Shown: positions 27,855 to 37,775 of the stretch, piece after piece
How the letters are laid out: every line of letters starts with the position of its first letter
Position numbering within the stretch: the first letter of the stretch is position 1
NCBI RefSeq assembly: GCF_014694385.1
Contig: NZ_JAAOCA010000006.1
Span: 124,001 to 188,000, forward strand
Source of the DNA: Pseudomonas typographi
GTDB taxonomy: Bacteria; Pseudomonadota; Gammaproteobacteria; Pseudomonadales; Pseudomonadaceae
DNA: 64,000 nt
Direction of reading: 5' to 3'
The notes under the pieces: model-generated
The model's input: only the letters and a program-made list of their open reading frames with translations
The model's database searches: none
Told to the model about the DNA's origin: nothing
Translations under genes and position numbers: made by a program

Positions 27855-29021
27855 ATGATGGGCGAATTCGATGCCATCCGACCTTATGACGACTCCGAGG
27901 TCAAAGCAGTACTGACGAGGCTCCTGAAAGACCCGGCGTTTCTCGACACCCTCACCCACTTCCGTTTCCCGCGCTTTGCCGGTGCCCTCGGCTGGTTGCT
28001 CAAGCCGATGATCGCCAAGAAACTGCGCCGCGAATTTGCCGGCATCGACAGCGTAGCGGCACTGCAGGACAAGGTCGAGATGTACGTGGACCATACCATC
28101 GAACGGGCCACCGATGGGGTAACCTACACCGGTGTCGAACAGTTCAAGTCTGGCAGTGCCTACCTGTTCCTGGCCAACCACCGCGACATCGTGATGGACC
28201 CGGCCTTCGTCAACTATGCCGTGTACCACGCCGGCTTGCCCACGCCACGCATCGCGATCGGTGACAACCTGCTGCAACGCCCATTCGTGAGCGACCTGAT
28301 GCGGCTTAACAAAAGTTTCATCGTGCATCGCTCATTGAGCGGGCGTCGCGAGCGGCTCGCCGCCTACCAGTTGCTGTCGGCGTACATCAACCATTCGATC
28401 CGAACCGACTGCCAGTCGATCTGGATCGCCCAGGCCGAAGGCCGGGCCAAGGATGGCGATGACCGTACCGATTCGGCAATCCTGAAAATGTTCCACATGA
28501 GCCGCAAGGACGAACCCTTTGCCGAGGTAGTGCGGTCGCTGAACCTGACCCCGGTATCGATCAGCTACGAATACGACCCGTGCGACGCGGCGAAAGCCCG
28601 TGAGCTGTACATTCGTGCCAGCACCGGCGAATACAAGAAAGCCCCAGGCGAGGATGACCTGAGCATCGCCCAGGGCATTACTGGCTATAAGGGCCGGGTG
28701 CATATCAACTTTTCAGCCCCGGTCACCGACCTGCACGAAGACACCAAGCAGTTGGCGGCCGAGATCGACCGCAAGATCCTTGCCGGTTACCGGTTGTTTC
28801 CGGTGCATTACCTGGCCTATGCGCAATGGGAAGGTGCCGACCCGGCATTGGAGGTGCCCACGGCCGGGCAACTGTTCGGCGCCGAGGAATTGACCCAGGC
28901 GCGCGAAGAGTGGCAGCGCCGGCTAAACGAGTGCCCGGCCGAGCACCGGCCGTACCTGGTGCAACAATACGCCACCCCCGTACGCAACCAGTACCGCATC
29001 AAGGCCGGCCTGGCGCCTTGA
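27855..29021 (+). CDS. 1-acylglycerol-3-phosphate acyltransferase-like protein
   Basis: A 388-residue PlsC/LPLAT-fold protein. The catalytic motif is NHRDIVMD (NHxxxxD) near residue 104, and AEGRAKDGDD supplies the EGR-type substrate motif. It likely acylates a lysophospholipid or related acceptor. The frame is open for 89 codons upstream; I start at MMGEF (27855) with GAGAG upstream. A TATAAT at 27806-27811 lies between the divergent genes and probably is the promoter. Confidence 0.82.
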   Translation: MMGEFDAIRPYDDSEVKAVLTRLLKDPAFLDTLTHFRFPRFAGALGWLLKPMIAKKLRREFAGIDSVAALQDKVEMYVDHTIERATDGVTYTGVEQFKSGSAYLFLANHRDIVMDPAFVNYAVYHAGLPTPRIAIGDNLLQRPFVSDLMRLNKSFIVHRSLSGRRERLAAYQLLSAYINHSIRTDCQSIWIAQAEGRAKDGDDRTDSAILKMFHMSRKDEPFAEVVRSLNLTPVSISYEYDPCDAAKARELYIRASTGEYKKAPGEDDLSIAQGITGYKGRVHINFSAPVTDLHEDTKQLAAEIDRKILAGYRLFPVHYLAYAQWEGADPALEVPTAGQLFGAEELTQAREEWQRRLNECPAEHRPYLVQQYATPVRNQYRIKAGLAP

Positions 29022-29033
29022 TGCCGGGCCCTG

Positions 29034-29052
29034 CGCCCACGAACAGTGGGCG
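29034..29052. other. hairpin between convergent genes (possible terminator)
   Basis: CGCCCAC-GAACA-GTGGGCG is a perfect 7-bp stem between the convergent acyltransferase and YajG lipoprotein genes. No T-run follows on either strand, so it is only a candidate terminator. Confidence 0.4.
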
Positions 29053-29078
29053 AGCCTAGAGGGCAGCCGCGTACCGCG

Positions 29079-29663
29079 TCATTGGCGCAGGGTCTGGCCG
29101 ATGGTGGGGTCTTTGAATACTCGCGTCAGGGCGTCGCTGAGCACATCGCTGACCAACTTGGTGTTGGTTTCCTGGTTCGGCGCCATACCGAAGCGTTGGT
29201 TCAGCGAGGCGCTATAACGGCCGCTGTAGCTGTTGCTGGGGCCGCGCACGTCGGCACGGAAGGTCGCCGCGATGGTGGCCTCGGTCACGTAGGTGGAATC
29301 CTTCGGCGACTGGTATTTAAGGTCGGCCAGCGTCACGGTCAGGGTCGGTGCGCCCGCCGCGCTGGCGTTGGGCGTGTACCCGAGCAGGCGCACGGCCGCT
29401 TCAGCCTGGGCCTGCAATTTGGGCACGATATCGTTGCCTTGCACGCTTACCGTACTGGTTTCCGGGTACAACCCGCCACGGGTGCCGAGCACCGCCGAAG
29501 GGCGACCGTCGACCACCCGTACCTGAACCGGCTGGCCCTGCCCCACCGCCGCCAATTGCTCCGTCAGCTTCGGCTGCGGGCTCAACTGCTGGGGGCTGCT
29601 GGCACAACCGGCCAGCGCAAGGGCGGACACAGCGAGCAAACCGAACAACAGGCGTGGCGACAT
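29079..29663 (-). CDS. yajG: YajG-family lipoprotein
   Basis: A 194-residue lipoprotein with lipobox LALAGC near residue 19 and a YajG-like body (VVDGRP, then repeated beta stretches). The function is unknown. A -10-like TATACT lies 32-37 bp upstream of the start (29700-29695 on the minus strand). Monocistronic, convergent with the acyltransferase. Confidence 0.82.
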   Translation of the reverse strand: MSPRLLFGLLAVSALALAGCASSPQQLSPQPKLTEQLAAVGQGQPVQVRVVDGRPSAVLGTRGGLYPETSTVSVQGNDIVPKLQAQAEAAVRLLGYTPNASAAGAPTLTVTLADLKYQSPKDSTYVTEATIAATFRADVRGPSNSYSGRYSASLNQRFGMAPNQETNTKLVSDVLSDALTRVFKDPTIGQTLRQ

Positions 29664-30007
29664 GCGCGATTCTCCAAAAAGGGCACAGGCCGGCAGTATA
29701 GCGACACGGCAGGGCCGGCGGTATCAGGATAATCTTCAGCCTTGGCTGGTGCTTCAAAAGTTCGCGGCAACTTTGCCGGGTGAAGGTGGCTACCGGCCAA
29801 AGCGCCCACCGCCGCCATAGTACGGCCAGTGCGGGGTGCGGCCACGCGCACGGCGGCAAAACGCACCCGCCAACAGCGTGCGGCCAATGGCAATTGCCGC
29901 CACACGGGTGTACCCGCAAAAGGCTGGCCAAACCCCTGCACGCCTCGCCCGCAGCCCACGGCCTGAAGAAAAGCGCTTAATTTGCGACCTTTCCGCCGCG
30001 TTCACCG

Positions 30008-30030
30008 TTATAATCTGGCCCCGATTATAA
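30008..30030 (+). promoter_or_regulatory. TATAAT promoter element inside an 8-bp inverted repeat
   Basis: TTATAATC (30008-30015) and GATTATAA (30023-30030) are perfect complements 7 bp apart. The left arm contains a perfect -10 hexamer. TTGCGA at 29982 is a possible -35 but with too long a spacer (21 bp). The repeat could be an operator overlapping the start region. Confidence 0.45.
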
Positions 30031-30240
30031 GGTCGTCTCCTGATCGGGCCCCGCTCCATCGCCGTGCCACGGCGCTCGACCATCGCCCACAGAGAGCCGC
30101 CCATTTAGGCCAGGCCTGGCTGCCGCTGGCTTACTGGCATCGCCGCCGCGGCGCGGTGAAGCTTTTTTTGAGGTTCACGTCTTCAAAAGAGCGTGAAAAA
30201 CAACGGGTTTTCACAACTTCACAAGAGTGTGGCGAGCAAA

Positions 30241-30318
30241 ATGAACAGTCTTGCAGCAGCGAATGCACCATTAACCGCAAGTTCCAACACATCGAACCGT
30301 TCCCGATACCGGGGCTGA
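30241..30318 (+). CDS. candidate 25-codon leader ORF upstream of mqo
   Basis: An ATG frame starting MNSLAAANAPLTAS, followed by a Ser/Asn/Arg-rich tail, and ending at TGA (30316-30318). A weak GAG-containing ribosome site precedes it. Its base composition is unlike the neighbouring genes. I recognise no family. It may be a translated leader of the mqo transcript, or not coding at all. Confidence 0.25.
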   Translation: MNSLAAANAPLTASSNTSNRSRYRG

Positions 30319-30526
30319 GCCCGCTACGGCGCGCCGCCTCGGCCGATGGTCGAATTGCCCGGCATGCGTGGGCATGCGTAGATAAGCACGTTCGGCAACC
30401 GGTAGCGCGGCGGGCGCTGGCGATGATCATCGGCCAGGCCCGGGTGAGCATGCCTGCTTTGTGCGGTCACACCTCAAACCGGCCCTGGCTGCCAAACCAG
30501 ATGTGGATGATTTCGGAGATGCGTTA

Positions 30527-32041
30527 ATGGCGCAGAATGAAGCAGTGGACGTAGTGCTGGTGGGCGCGGGCATCATGAGTGCCACCCTGGCGGTACTGCT
30601 CAAGGAGCTCGACCCAGCCCTGCGGTTGGAGGTGGTCGAGGCGATGGACTCGGGTGCGGCGGAAAGCTCCAACCCCTGGAACAACGCCGGTACCGGCCAT
30701 GCCGGCCTCTGCGAACTGAACTACACGCCACAAGCGGCGGACGGCTCGGTCGATATCAAGAAGGCCGTGAACATCAACACCCAGTTCGAGGTATCGAAGC
30801 AGTTCTGGGCCTACCTGATCCGCAAGGATGCCTTTGGCACGCCCAAGGCATTCATCAACCCACTGCCACACCTGAGCTATGTCTCGGGTGATAAAGGCGT
30901 GGCCTTCCTGAAAAAACGCTACGAAGCGCTCAAGCCCCATCATGCCTTCGCCGAGATGGCGTACACCGAAGATAAAACCGTGCTGGAGCAGTGGATTCCG
31001 CTGATGATGCCCGGCCGCGACCCTGCCGAGCGGCTGGCCGCGACCCGCGTGATAGGCGGCACCGATGTGAATTTCGGCGCGCTGACCAATAAGCTGCTGG
31101 GCTACCTGGGGCAAACCCAGGATGCCACCGTCAAGTACTCGCAGAAGGTCGTTGGCCTGCGCCGTGGCGCGGCCGGCGGCTGGACGGTAGACATCAAGGA
31201 CGTGAACGGCGGCAGCACCCGCCAGGTCGATGCACGGTTCGTATTCCTCGGTGCCGGCGGTGCCGCGTTGCCGTTGCTGCAGGCCTCGGGCATCGATGAA
31301 GGCAAGGGCTTCGGCGGTTTCCCGGTCAGCGGCCAATGGCTGCGCTGCGATAACCCCGAGGTGGTCAACCGGCACCAGGCCAAGGTCTACAGCCAGGCCG
31401 CGGTGGGCTCACCGCCCATGTCGGTACCGCACCTGGACACACGCATGGTCGATGGCAAAAAATCATTGCTGTTCGGCCCCTATGCGGGCTTCACCACCAA
31501 GTTCCTCAAGCATGGCTCGCTGATGGACCTGCCGCTGTCGGTACGGCTGAGCAATATCGGGCCGATGCTGGCCGTGGCACGCGACAACATGGACCTGACC
31601 CGCTACCTGGTCAACGAGGTGCGCCAGTCGATGGACCAGCGGCTGGCCTCACTGCGCAAGTTCTACCCCGAGGCCAAAGCCGAGGATTGGCGCCTGGAGG
31701 TGGCCGGGCAACGTGTGCAGATCATCAAGAAAGACCCGAAAAAAGGCGGTGTGCTGCAATTCGGCACCGAACTGGTGGCTGCCAAGGACGGTACCCTCGC
31801 CGCCCTGCTCGGCGCCTCGCCGGGCGCGTCGGTCACGGTTTCGATCATGCTCGAGTTGATCGAGCGGTGCTTCCCCGAGCAGTATGCCAACACCTGGGGC
31901 AGCAAGCTGGCAGAGATATTCCCGGCACGGGAAAAAGCCCTGGCCAGCGATGCCGAGCTGTATCGGCGGGTTAGCGCGCAAAGCAACGAAGCATTGGAAC
32001 TGGTGCAGCCGGCCCTGGGCAGCGGTGAGCGGTACGCCTGA
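30527..32041 (+). CDS. mqo: malate:quinone oxidoreductase
   Basis: A 504-residue peripheral membrane flavoprotein that oxidises L-malate to oxaloacetate and passes electrons to ubiquinone, replacing or backing up NAD-malate dehydrogenase in the TCA cycle. It has the FAD motif [16 protein letters not shown] at residue 10, then [22 protein letters not shown] and [12 protein letters not shown] as in the Mqo family. The start at 30527 has GGAGA 7 nt upstream; a longer frame from 30461 lacks this support. Ends just before a strong hairpin. Confidence 0.95.
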   Translation: MAQNEAVDVVLVGAGIMSATLAVLLKELDPALRLEVVEAMDSGAAESSNPWNNAGTGHAGLCELNYTPQAADGSVDIKKAVNINTQFEVSKQFWAYLIRKDAFGTPKAFINPLPHLSYVSGDKGVAFLKKRYEALKPHHAFAEMAYTEDKTVLEQWIPLMMPGRDPAERLAATRVIGGTDVNFGALTNKLLGYLGQTQDATVKYSQKVVGLRRGAAGGWTVDIKDVNGGSTRQVDARFVFLGAGGAALPLLQASGIDEGKGFGGFPVSGQWLRCDNPEVVNRHQAKVYSQAAVGSPPMSVPHLDTRMVDGKKSLLFGPYAGFTTKFLKHGSLMDLPLSVRLSNIGPMLAVARDNMDLTRYLVNEVRQSMDQRLASLRKFYPEAKAEDWRLEVAGQRVQIIKKDPKKGGVLQFGTELVAAKDGTLAALLGASPGASVTVSIMLELIERCFPEQYANTWGSKLAEIFPAREKALASDAELYRRVSAQSNEALELVQPALGSGERYA

Positions 32042-32055
32042 TCGGCAGTACACTT

Positions 32056-32082
32056 CAAGCGGCCAGCGTGGCTGGCCGCTTG
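32056..32082 (+). terminator. perfect 12-bp hairpin after mqo
   Basis: CAAGCGGCCAGC-GTG-GCTGGCCGCTTG starts 15 bp after the mqo stop. The stem is very stable but lacks a T-run, so it may stabilise the mRNA 3' end or act as a bidirectional terminator with the convergent gene at 32171. Confidence 0.55.
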
Positions 32083-32170
32083 ACGCTGGCGTTACCGCTC
32101 CAGCGGCGGCACGCCGTGGTTGAGCACCGTATGCCACCGTGCTTGCCGAGTGTTGTCGCCTGTTTGCAGG

Positions 32171-32455
32171 TCAGCGCGCGGCCTGGATGATCTCGATGTA
32201 CTCAGCGGCGTTGCGCTGGTCCTTCACCAATGCAATGAAGTCGTGGCCGTGGGCGTCTTGGGTGCCCAGGTCGAAACCTGCCTGCTTGAAGAACCCCACG
32301 AAACGCTCGAAGTCATGCGCGCGCAGGCCCCGGTAGGCTTTGACCAGTTTGTGCAGCGCCGGCGGGGTATCGTCGGCCGGTTCGAACCGCAAAAAGGCCT
32401 TGACGTAGTCGTCGCTGATCTCGTCGCCGATCACCTGCTTTTTGTCTTTGCGCAT
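32171..32455 (-). CDS. conserved small protein (PA4642-like)
   Basis: A 94-residue protein beginning MRKDKKQVIGDE. It is charged and helical with no signal peptide and resembles the conserved Pseudomonas hypothetical PA4642. No function is known. An in-frame GTG two codons earlier is an alternative start. Confidence 0.7.
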   Translation of the reverse strand: MRKDKKQVIGDEISDDYVKAFLRFEPADDTPPALHKLVKAYRGLRAHDFERFVGFFKQAGFDLGTQDAHGHDFIALVKDQRNAAEYIEIIQAAR

Positions 32456-32523
32456 TGCCACTTCACTCTCAGGTCACGAATGGTTTCACAAGCCTGGCAG
32501 TGTACCGCCGGGCCCGGCGCGGC

Positions 32524-32997
32524 TCAATGTGCTCGGCCGCTGGCAGTGTGCAGGTCAGCCCAAACGTGCCCGTTGCCATAGGCCAGGTATTGCACGTACA
32601 CGGTGTCGTTGCGCAACAAATCCATGATGATGCGGTATTGGCCCAGCGGGTAGTTCAGGCTGAGGGTTTTGCTGGCTTCATCGTAGCTGGCCTTTTTAAG
32701 GCTTTTGCTTTCGCTGTCGAAGCTGATCAGCACTTCGGCCAAGGCACCGCCTTTGGGTAACGGCTTGCCTTTAAGGCGCACGGTCAACGGCGCGGTAACC
32801 GGGATCGGCTGTTCGTTCGACAGCCTTTCGTTGCCCGCCACCACGCTGAACTCGCTCACCTGCATCAACTGCTGCTGGGTGGGTTCACCCTGGCGTAACT
32901 GCGCATCGTCCGGTGGCAGGTACTGAGCGTGCAGGGGGGCGGCGGCCAATGGCAGGGCGCACAGCGAACTCAAAAGGGCAGCGAACAACAGGCGCAT
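32524..32997 (-). CDS. hypothetical periplasmic protein
   Basis: A 157-residue protein with a clear Sec signal (LLFAALLSSLCALPLAAAPLHA). The mature part is polar with beta-like segments (PLTVRLKGKPLP, VLISFDSESK). I recognise no family. Located between the PA4642-like gene and hpt on the same strand, but not tightly spaced with either. Confidence 0.65.
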   Translation of the reverse strand: MRLLFAALLSSLCALPLAAAPLHAQYLPPDDAQLRQGEPTQQQLMQVSEFSVVAGNERLSNEQPIPVTAPLTVRLKGKPLPKGGALAEVLISFDSESKSLKKASYDEASKTLSLNYPLGQYRIIMDLLRNDTVYVQYLAYGNGHVWADLHTASGRAH

Positions 32998-33066
32998 GGC
33001 AGGCTCCGGCGGGGGTGGCGCTGAACTGTAGCACAGCGCCCCTTCAACGGCCCGGGAACAAGCGCC

Positions 33067-33624
33067 CTACAGGCCCTTCACCGCATAGATGCCGGCGGCG
33101 TTGCGCCAGTAGCCCTTGTAGTCCATGCCATAGCCGAAAATATAGCGGTCGATGCACGGTAAGCCGACGAAGTCGGCTTTCAAGTCGGGGCTGGCCTTAC
33201 GGTCGTGTTCTTTGTCAATCAACACCGCGGTGCTCACCGAGGCGGCACCGGCGTGCTTGCAGAAGTCGAGGATGGCACTGAGGGTATGCCCCTCGTCGAG
33301 GATGTCATCGATGATCAGCACGTCGCGGTCGATGAAGGAAATTTCCGGCTTGGCCTTCCAGAACAGGTCACCGCCACGGGTTTCGTTGCGGTAGCGGGTG
33401 GCGTGCAAGTATGAGGCCTCCAACGGAAACCGCAGGTGGGTCAGCAGTTTGCCGGCGAAGATCAGCCCGCCGTTCATCACGCAAAACACCACCGGGTTGG
33501 TATCAGCCATCCGTGCGGTGACCTGCTCGCCGACGCGGGCGATGGCGGCTTCGACTTCGGCTTCGGTGTACAGGCAATCGGCCTCGTCCATCACTTGGCG
33601 GATGTGCGTGAGATCGGCGGGCAT
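33067..33624 (-). CDS. hpt: hypoxanthine-guanine phosphoribosyltransferase
   Basis: A 185-residue purine salvage enzyme making IMP/GMP from hypoxanthine/guanine and PRPP. The PRPP loop is VLIIDDILDEGHTL (near residue 100), and the N-terminal loop is VMNGGLIFAGKLL. The start at 33624 (MPADLTH) is the family N-terminus; an upstream Met at 33720 would add 32 unrelated residues. It is divergent from upp. Confidence 0.94.
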   Translation of the reverse strand: MPADLTHIRQVMDEADCLYTEAEVEAAIARVGEQVTARMADTNPVVFCVMNGGLIFAGKLLTHLRFPLEASYLHATRYRNETRGGDLFWKAKPEISFIDRDVLIIDDILDEGHTLSAILDFCKHAGAASVSTAVLIDKEHDRKASPDLKADFVGLPCIDRYIFGYGMDYKGYWRNAAGIYAVKGL

Positions 33625-33786
33625 GGGCGCTCTCCAAGGGGTGTTCGAATAAAAGCCGGCAAAGGTACGCATGCGGGCGCCACGAATCAAGCATTTGTGG
33701 ACTAACGTCGGTAAAGGCACCAGACAGCCCAGGCTGATTAGCTTAACCTAGCGCGCTTTTTCCTACGCCCACTGGAGATTTTTCCG

Positions 33787-34425
33787 ATGCCCATACGCGA
33801 AATACGCCACCCGCTGATCCGCCATAAGCTCGGCTTGATGCGCCGCGCCGGCATCAGCACGAAAAACTTCCGCGAACTGGCACAGGAGGTTGGCGCGTTG
33901 TTGACCTATGAAGCGACCAAGGACCTACCCCTGGAGGCCTACGAAATAGAAGGCTGGTGCGGCACGGTGCAGGCCGAGAAGATCGCCGGCAAGAAGATCA
34001 CGGTGGTGCCCATCCTGCGCGCGGGTATCGGTATGCTCGACGGCGTGCTCAGCCTGATCCCTGGGGCGAAGGTCAGCGCCGTGGGCGTGGCGCGCAATGA
34101 AGAAACCCTGCAGGCGCATACCTACCTCGAAAAGCTCGTGACCGGGATCGACGAACGCCTGGCCATGATCATCGATCCGATGCTGGCCACCGGCGGCTCG
34201 ATGGTGGCGACCATCGACCTGTTGAAGAAGGCCGGCTGCCGCGACATCCGCGCCATGGTGCTGGTGGCGGCCCCCGAAGGCATCGCCGCGGTGGAAAAGG
34301 CGCACCCGGATGTGCAGATCTACACCGCCTCGATCGACCAATGCTTGAACGCGCAAGGCTACATCATCCCGGGCCTGGGCGATGCCGGCGATAAGATTTT
34401 CGGCACCAAGCAGAAGGACGCCTGA
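33787..34425 (+). CDS. upp: uracil phosphoribosyltransferase
   Basis: A 212-residue enzyme converting uracil and PRPP to UMP. It begins [19 protein letters not shown], with the PRPP loop [12 protein letters not shown] near residue 130 and the uracil site [12 protein letters not shown] near the C-terminus. A GGAG ribosome site lies about 10 nt upstream. It ends 2 nt before uraA; the two form an operon. Confidence 0.97.
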   Translation: MPIREIRHPLIRHKLGLMRRAGISTKNFRELAQEVGALLTYEATKDLPLEAYEIEGWCGTVQAEKIAGKKITVVPILRAGIGMLDGVLSLIPGAKVSAVGVARNEETLQAHTYLEKLVTGIDERLAMIIDPMLATGGSMVATIDLLKKAGCRDIRAMVLVAAPEGIAAVEKAHPDVQIYTASIDQCLNAQGYIIPGLGDAGDKIFGTKQKDA

Positions 34426-34427
34426 CC

Positions 34428-35681
34428 ATGCAAAGCGAATTCAACGACCCGCTGTGGCGTACGGTGTTGTCCGGGGCGCAAATGCTTTTCGTGGCCTTCG
34501 GTGCGCTGGTGCTGATGCCGTTGATCACCGAGTTGGACCCAAATGTCGCGCTGTTTACCGCCGGCCTCGGCACTTTGTTATTCCAGGCCGTGACCGGGCG
34601 CCAGGTGCCGGTGTTTTTGGCCTCAAGCTTTGCCTTCATTACCCCGATCATCCTTGCCAAGGGCCAGTTCGGCGTAGCGGCGACCATGGGCGGGGTGATG
34701 GCTGCAGGCTTTGTGTACACCTTTTTGGGCCTGGCGGTAAAAATCAAAGGCACCGGTTTCATCGACCGGCTGCTGCCGCCGGTGGTGATCGGCCCGGTGG
34801 TGATTTCCATCGGCTTGGCGATGGCACCGATCGCCGCCAACATGGCCATGGGCAAAAATGCCGCCGGTATCGAAGTGATCCCCTACCGCACAGCCATGTT
34901 GATTTCCATGCCAGCGCTGCTGACCACCCTGGCAGTGGCGGTGTACGGCCGGGGTATCGTGCGCTTGGTTCCGATTATTTCGGGGGTGCTGGTGGGCTTT
35001 GCGTTGTCGTTCTACTTTCACGTGGTCGCCACCGCGAACATCGCCGCCGCCTCCTGGTTCGCCCTGCCCGCGTTCACCGCGCCGGCGTTCAACCTGCAGG
35101 CGATCTTGTTCATTGTGCCGGTGGCCCTGGCGCCGGCCATCGAACACATCGGCGGGGTGATCGCGGTGGGTAGCGTGACCGGCCGGGATTACCTGCGTAA
35201 ACCGGGCCTGCATCGCACGCTGCTCGGTGACGGGCTGGCCACCACGGCCGCCGGCCTATTGGGCGGGCCGCCCAATACCACCTACGCCGAAGTCACCGGC
35301 GCGGTGATGTTAACCAAGAACTACAACCCCAAGATCATGACCTGGGCGGCGCTGTTCGCCATCGCCCTAGCGTTCATCGGCAAGTTCGGCGCGTTGCTGC
35401 AAAGCATTCCAATGCCTGTGATGGGCGGCATCCTGTGCCTGCTGTTCGGCTCGATCGCGGCAGTGGGCATGAATACGTTGATCCGCCACCAGGTAGACCT
35501 GGGCGAGGCACGCAATTTAGTGATCGTATCGGTGACCCTGGTATTCGGCATCGGCGGCGTGCTAGTGGGCACCGGCACGGGCCCAGGCGATTTTGGCCTT
35601 AAGGGCATCGCGCTATGCGCGTTGGTGGCGGTCGCGTTGAACCTGGTTTTACCCAAGGCCAGTGGCGCGCCACCCGCTTGA
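34428..35681 (+). CDS. uraA: uracil/xanthine permease family (UraA-like)
   Basis: A 417-residue NCS2 nucleobase:cation symporter with about 14 helices. The family motifs are VFLASSFAFITPI (near residue 63) and the substrate Glu regions AIEHIGG and GGPPNTTYAEVTGA. Directly after upp, so uracil uptake and capture are co-expressed. Uracil is the likely substrate from context. Confidence 0.93.
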   Translation: MQSEFNDPLWRTVLSGAQMLFVAFGALVLMPLITELDPNVALFTAGLGTLLFQAVTGRQVPVFLASSFAFITPIILAKGQFGVAATMGGVMAAGFVYTFLGLAVKIKGTGFIDRLLPPVVIGPVVISIGLAMAPIAANMAMGKNAAGIEVIPYRTAMLISMPALLTTLAVAVYGRGIVRLVPIISGVLVGFALSFYFHVVATANIAAASWFALPAFTAPAFNLQAILFIVPVALAPAIEHIGGVIAVGSVTGRDYLRKPGLHRTLLGDGLATTAAGLLGGPPNTTYAEVTGAVMLTKNYNPKIMTWAALFAIALAFIGKFGALLQSIPMPVMGGILCLLFGSIAAVGMNTLIRHQVDLGEARNLVIVSVTLVFGIGGVLVGTGTGPGDFGLKGIALCALVAVALNLVLPKASGAPPA

Positions 35682-35687
35682 TTTGGA

Positions 35688-35709
35688 GCCGCAAGCGGCT
35701 GCTTGCGGC
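35688..35709. terminator. hairpin between convergent uraA and hemH
   Basis: GCCGCAAG-CGGCTG-CTTGCGGC is a perfect 8-bp stem, 6 bp after the uraA stop and 6 bp before the hemH stop. It probably ends both transcripts, although the T-run is missing. Confidence 0.5.
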
Positions 35710-35715
35710 CGCGGC

Positions 35716-36744
35716 TCACGGCATAGGTGTGGCCTGCTCACACAGTTGCGCCAACACCTGCGCCCACTGTGGGTGGTCGTTCAGGCAGGGCACCAGCACC
35801 AACTCCTCGCCACCCGCCTCGCGAAACTGTGCGTTACCGCGGATGCCGATTTCCTCCAAGGTTTCGATGCAATCGGCAACGAAGGCCGGGCACATCACCA
35901 GCAGTTTCTTCACCCCCCGCGCGGCGAGCTCGGCCAGGCGGGCATCGGTGTAGGGTTCGATCCACTTGTTTTTACCCAGGCGCGACTGAAACGCCACCGA
36001 CCATTTGCCCTCCGGCAAGCCCGTGGCCGCGGCGAACGCCCGCGCGGTGGCCAAGCACTGACCACGGTAACATACGGCCCGCTCCTCGGCTGTGGCATGC
36101 GCGCAGCAGTCGGCGGCGCGCAGGTCGTGGCGGCTATCCTTGGGTAACAATTTACGGATATGGCGCTCTGGCAACCCATGGAAGCTCAGCAGCAGATGGT
36201 CGTAGTCGTGCTCCAACCAAGGCTGGGCGCTTGCCGCCAGAGCCGCGATGTAAGCCGGGTGATCGTAGAACGGGCGTAAAGTGCTGAAGGTGATAGGCAG
36301 GTTGTGTTCGGCGACCGTGCGCTTGGCCATTTCGACCACCGTGGTCACGGTGCTGTCGGCAAATTGCGGGTACAGCGGCGCCAGTGTCACCTGGCGCACC
36401 CCTTGGGCCGCCAGGCGCCCCAGCACGCCGGGCAGCGCCGGCTCGCCGTAGCGCATGGCGATCTCCACCGGCCCATGGGGCCAATGCTCGCGTACCCGCT
36501 GTTGCAGGCGGCGCGTCAATTCCACCAATGGCGAGCCCTCCTCCCACCAGATCGAGGCATAGGCATGGGCCGATTGGGCTGGGCGCTTGAGCAGTATCAG
36601 CGACACCAGCAAGCGCCGCAGCGGCCAGGGCAAGTCGATGACATAAGGGTCCATCAGAAATTGATCGAGGTAACGGCGCACATCGCCCACGGCAGTGGAG
36701 GCCGGCGAGCCGAGGTTGACCAGCAGCAAAGCATGATCGGTCAT
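35716..36744 (-). CDS. hemH: ferrochelatase
   Basis: A 342-residue enzyme that inserts Fe2+ into protoporphyrin IX, the last step of haem synthesis. The N-terminus is [10 protein letters not shown]; the catalytic His is in SFHGLPERH (near residue 192); [12 protein letters not shown] holds the conserved Glu pair. A Cys-rich stretch ([14 protein letters not shown]) may suggest a [2Fe-2S] cluster but is only suggestive. It lies just downstream of the TIGR01777 gene on the same strand. Confidence 0.95.
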   Translation of the reverse strand: MTDHALLLVNLGSPASTAVGDVRRYLDQFLMDPYVIDLPWPLRRLLVSLILLKRPAQSAHAYASIWWEEGSPLVELTRRLQQRVREHWPHGPVEIAMRYGEPALPGVLGRLAAQGVRQVTLAPLYPQFADSTVTTVVEMAKRTVAEHNLPITFSTLRPFYDHPAYIAALAASAQPWLEHDYDHLLLSFHGLPERHIRKLLPKDSRHDLRAADCCAHATAEERAVCYRGQCLATARAFAAATGLPEGKWSVAFQSRLGKNKWIEPYTDARLAELAARGVKKLLVMCPAFVADCIETLEEIGIRGNAQFREAGGEELVLVPCLNDHPQWAQVLAQLCEQATPMP

Positions 36745-36755
36745 TCAGTGTCCTT

Positions 36756-37658
36756 TCAGTGGTGCGAAAAAACGTTATCCAGGGCCGCCTGAAGGTCGCT
36801 GTGGCGAAACACGAACCCGGCCTCCAGCAGGCGCTGGGGCAGGGCCTTCTGGCCGCCGAGCAGCAACCCTGCCATTTCGCCCAAGGCCAGGCGCAGCAAC
36901 GATTCGGGCAGCGGCACGAGCGCCGGGCGGCGCAGCGCCTTGCCCAGGCGCTGAACGAATTCGCGGTTGCGAACCGGGTGCGGCGAGCACGCATTATAGG
37001 GGCCACTGGCGCCTTCGCGGTTCAACAAAAAATCGATGAGGGCGATTTGATCGTCAATGTGAACCCACGGCATCCACTGCCGCCCGGTGCCCAGGCGCCC
37101 CCCTAAACCCAACCGAAACGGGAACGCCATGCGCGCCAGCATGCCGCCTTCGCCGCTGAGCACCAGGCCCGTGCGCACCAGCACTACGCGTAGGCCCAAC
37201 TCGGCTGCGCGCTCGGCGGTTTCTTCCCAGGCGATACATAACTGGCTGGCAAAATCCTCGCTTACCGGCCCACTGGCTTCGGTGAGCTCACGCTGCCCGC
37301 CGTCGCCATACCAACCCACCGCCGACCCCGAAATCAACACGCTAGGGCGCTGGCTGCGCTCGCCGAGCCAAGCCAGAAGCTGTTCGGTGAGGCTAACGCG
37401 GCTGGCCCACAGCAACTTGCGCCGGTGGCCCGTCCAAGGGCGGTCGGCAATCGGTGCCCCAGCCAGGTTCACCACCGCGTCGACCGGGTCATCGCCCAGT
37501 GCCTGCAAGCTACCTACGCCATGCACCGCCGGCCCGCAGCGTTCCGCCACGGTATCGGGCCGGCGGCTCAGGACGCTCAAGCGGTGGCCGTCGGCCAACC
37601 AGCGTTTGCACAGGCTGCGCCCGATCAGCCCGGTACCGCCGGTCAGCAAAATGTGCAT
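36756..37658 (-). CDS. TIGR01777 family (YfcH-like) NAD-dependent epimerase
   Basis: A 300-residue short-chain dehydrogenase-like protein. It has the Rossmann motif LLTGGTGLIG at the N-terminus, NLAGAPIADRPW, SAVGWYGDGG and a C-terminal DUF1731 domain. The substrate is unknown; the family is sometimes tied to cell division or photoreactive responses. The start at 37658 (MHILLTGG) is the only one that fits. Upstream lies a LitR-like site shared with the divergent renalase-like gene, hence probable light control. It ends 11 bp before hemH. Confidence 0.87.
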   Translation of the reverse strand: MHILLTGGTGLIGRSLCKRWLADGHRLSVLSRRPDTVAERCGPAVHGVGSLQALGDDPVDAVVNLAGAPIADRPWTGHRRKLLWASRVSLTEQLLAWLGERSQRPSVLISGSAVGWYGDGGQRELTEASGPVSEDFASQLCIAWEETAERAAELGLRVVLVRTGLVLSGEGGMLARMAFPFRLGLGGRLGTGRQWMPWVHIDDQIALIDFLLNREGASGPYNACSPHPVRNREFVQRLGKALRRPALVPLPESLLRLALGEMAGLLLGGQKALPQRLLEAGFVFRHSDLQAALDNVFSHH

Positions 37659-37775
37659 GGCAGTCACCTCGATGTGTCTGGCCGCAGGGCCGATGTGGTC
37701 TATTTTCACAATCGCAACGCACTAATGGCGGTGCCCGTTCTCAGATAAAACAAGGGTGTTGAGCAAGCGATAACT

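Larger units (their letters stand above)
29664..30526. other. 863-bp intergenic/leader region upstream of mqo
   Basis: No protein gene here is supported by codon use. The region contains a consensus -10 element TATAAT (30009-30014) within the inverted repeat TTATAATC-N7-GATTATAA (30008-30030). Transcription from it would give a leader of about 500 nt before mqo. Around 30150-30310 the GC content drops sharply compared with both sides. A 25-codon ATG frame (30241-30318) lies in that AT-rich part. Confidence 0.5.

Noticed and set aside
29790-30104. 104-codon minus-strand frame between yajG and mqo
   Set aside because: Very Arg/Gly-rich composition without family resemblance, typical of an antisense open frame in GC-rich DNA, and it crosses the predicted promoter at 30009.
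29982-30460. Long plus-strand frame upstream of mqo as a protein gene
   Set aside because: It starts inside the promoter repeat and overlaps the mqo ribosome site; composition is unlike a folded protein. Kept only as leader DNA.
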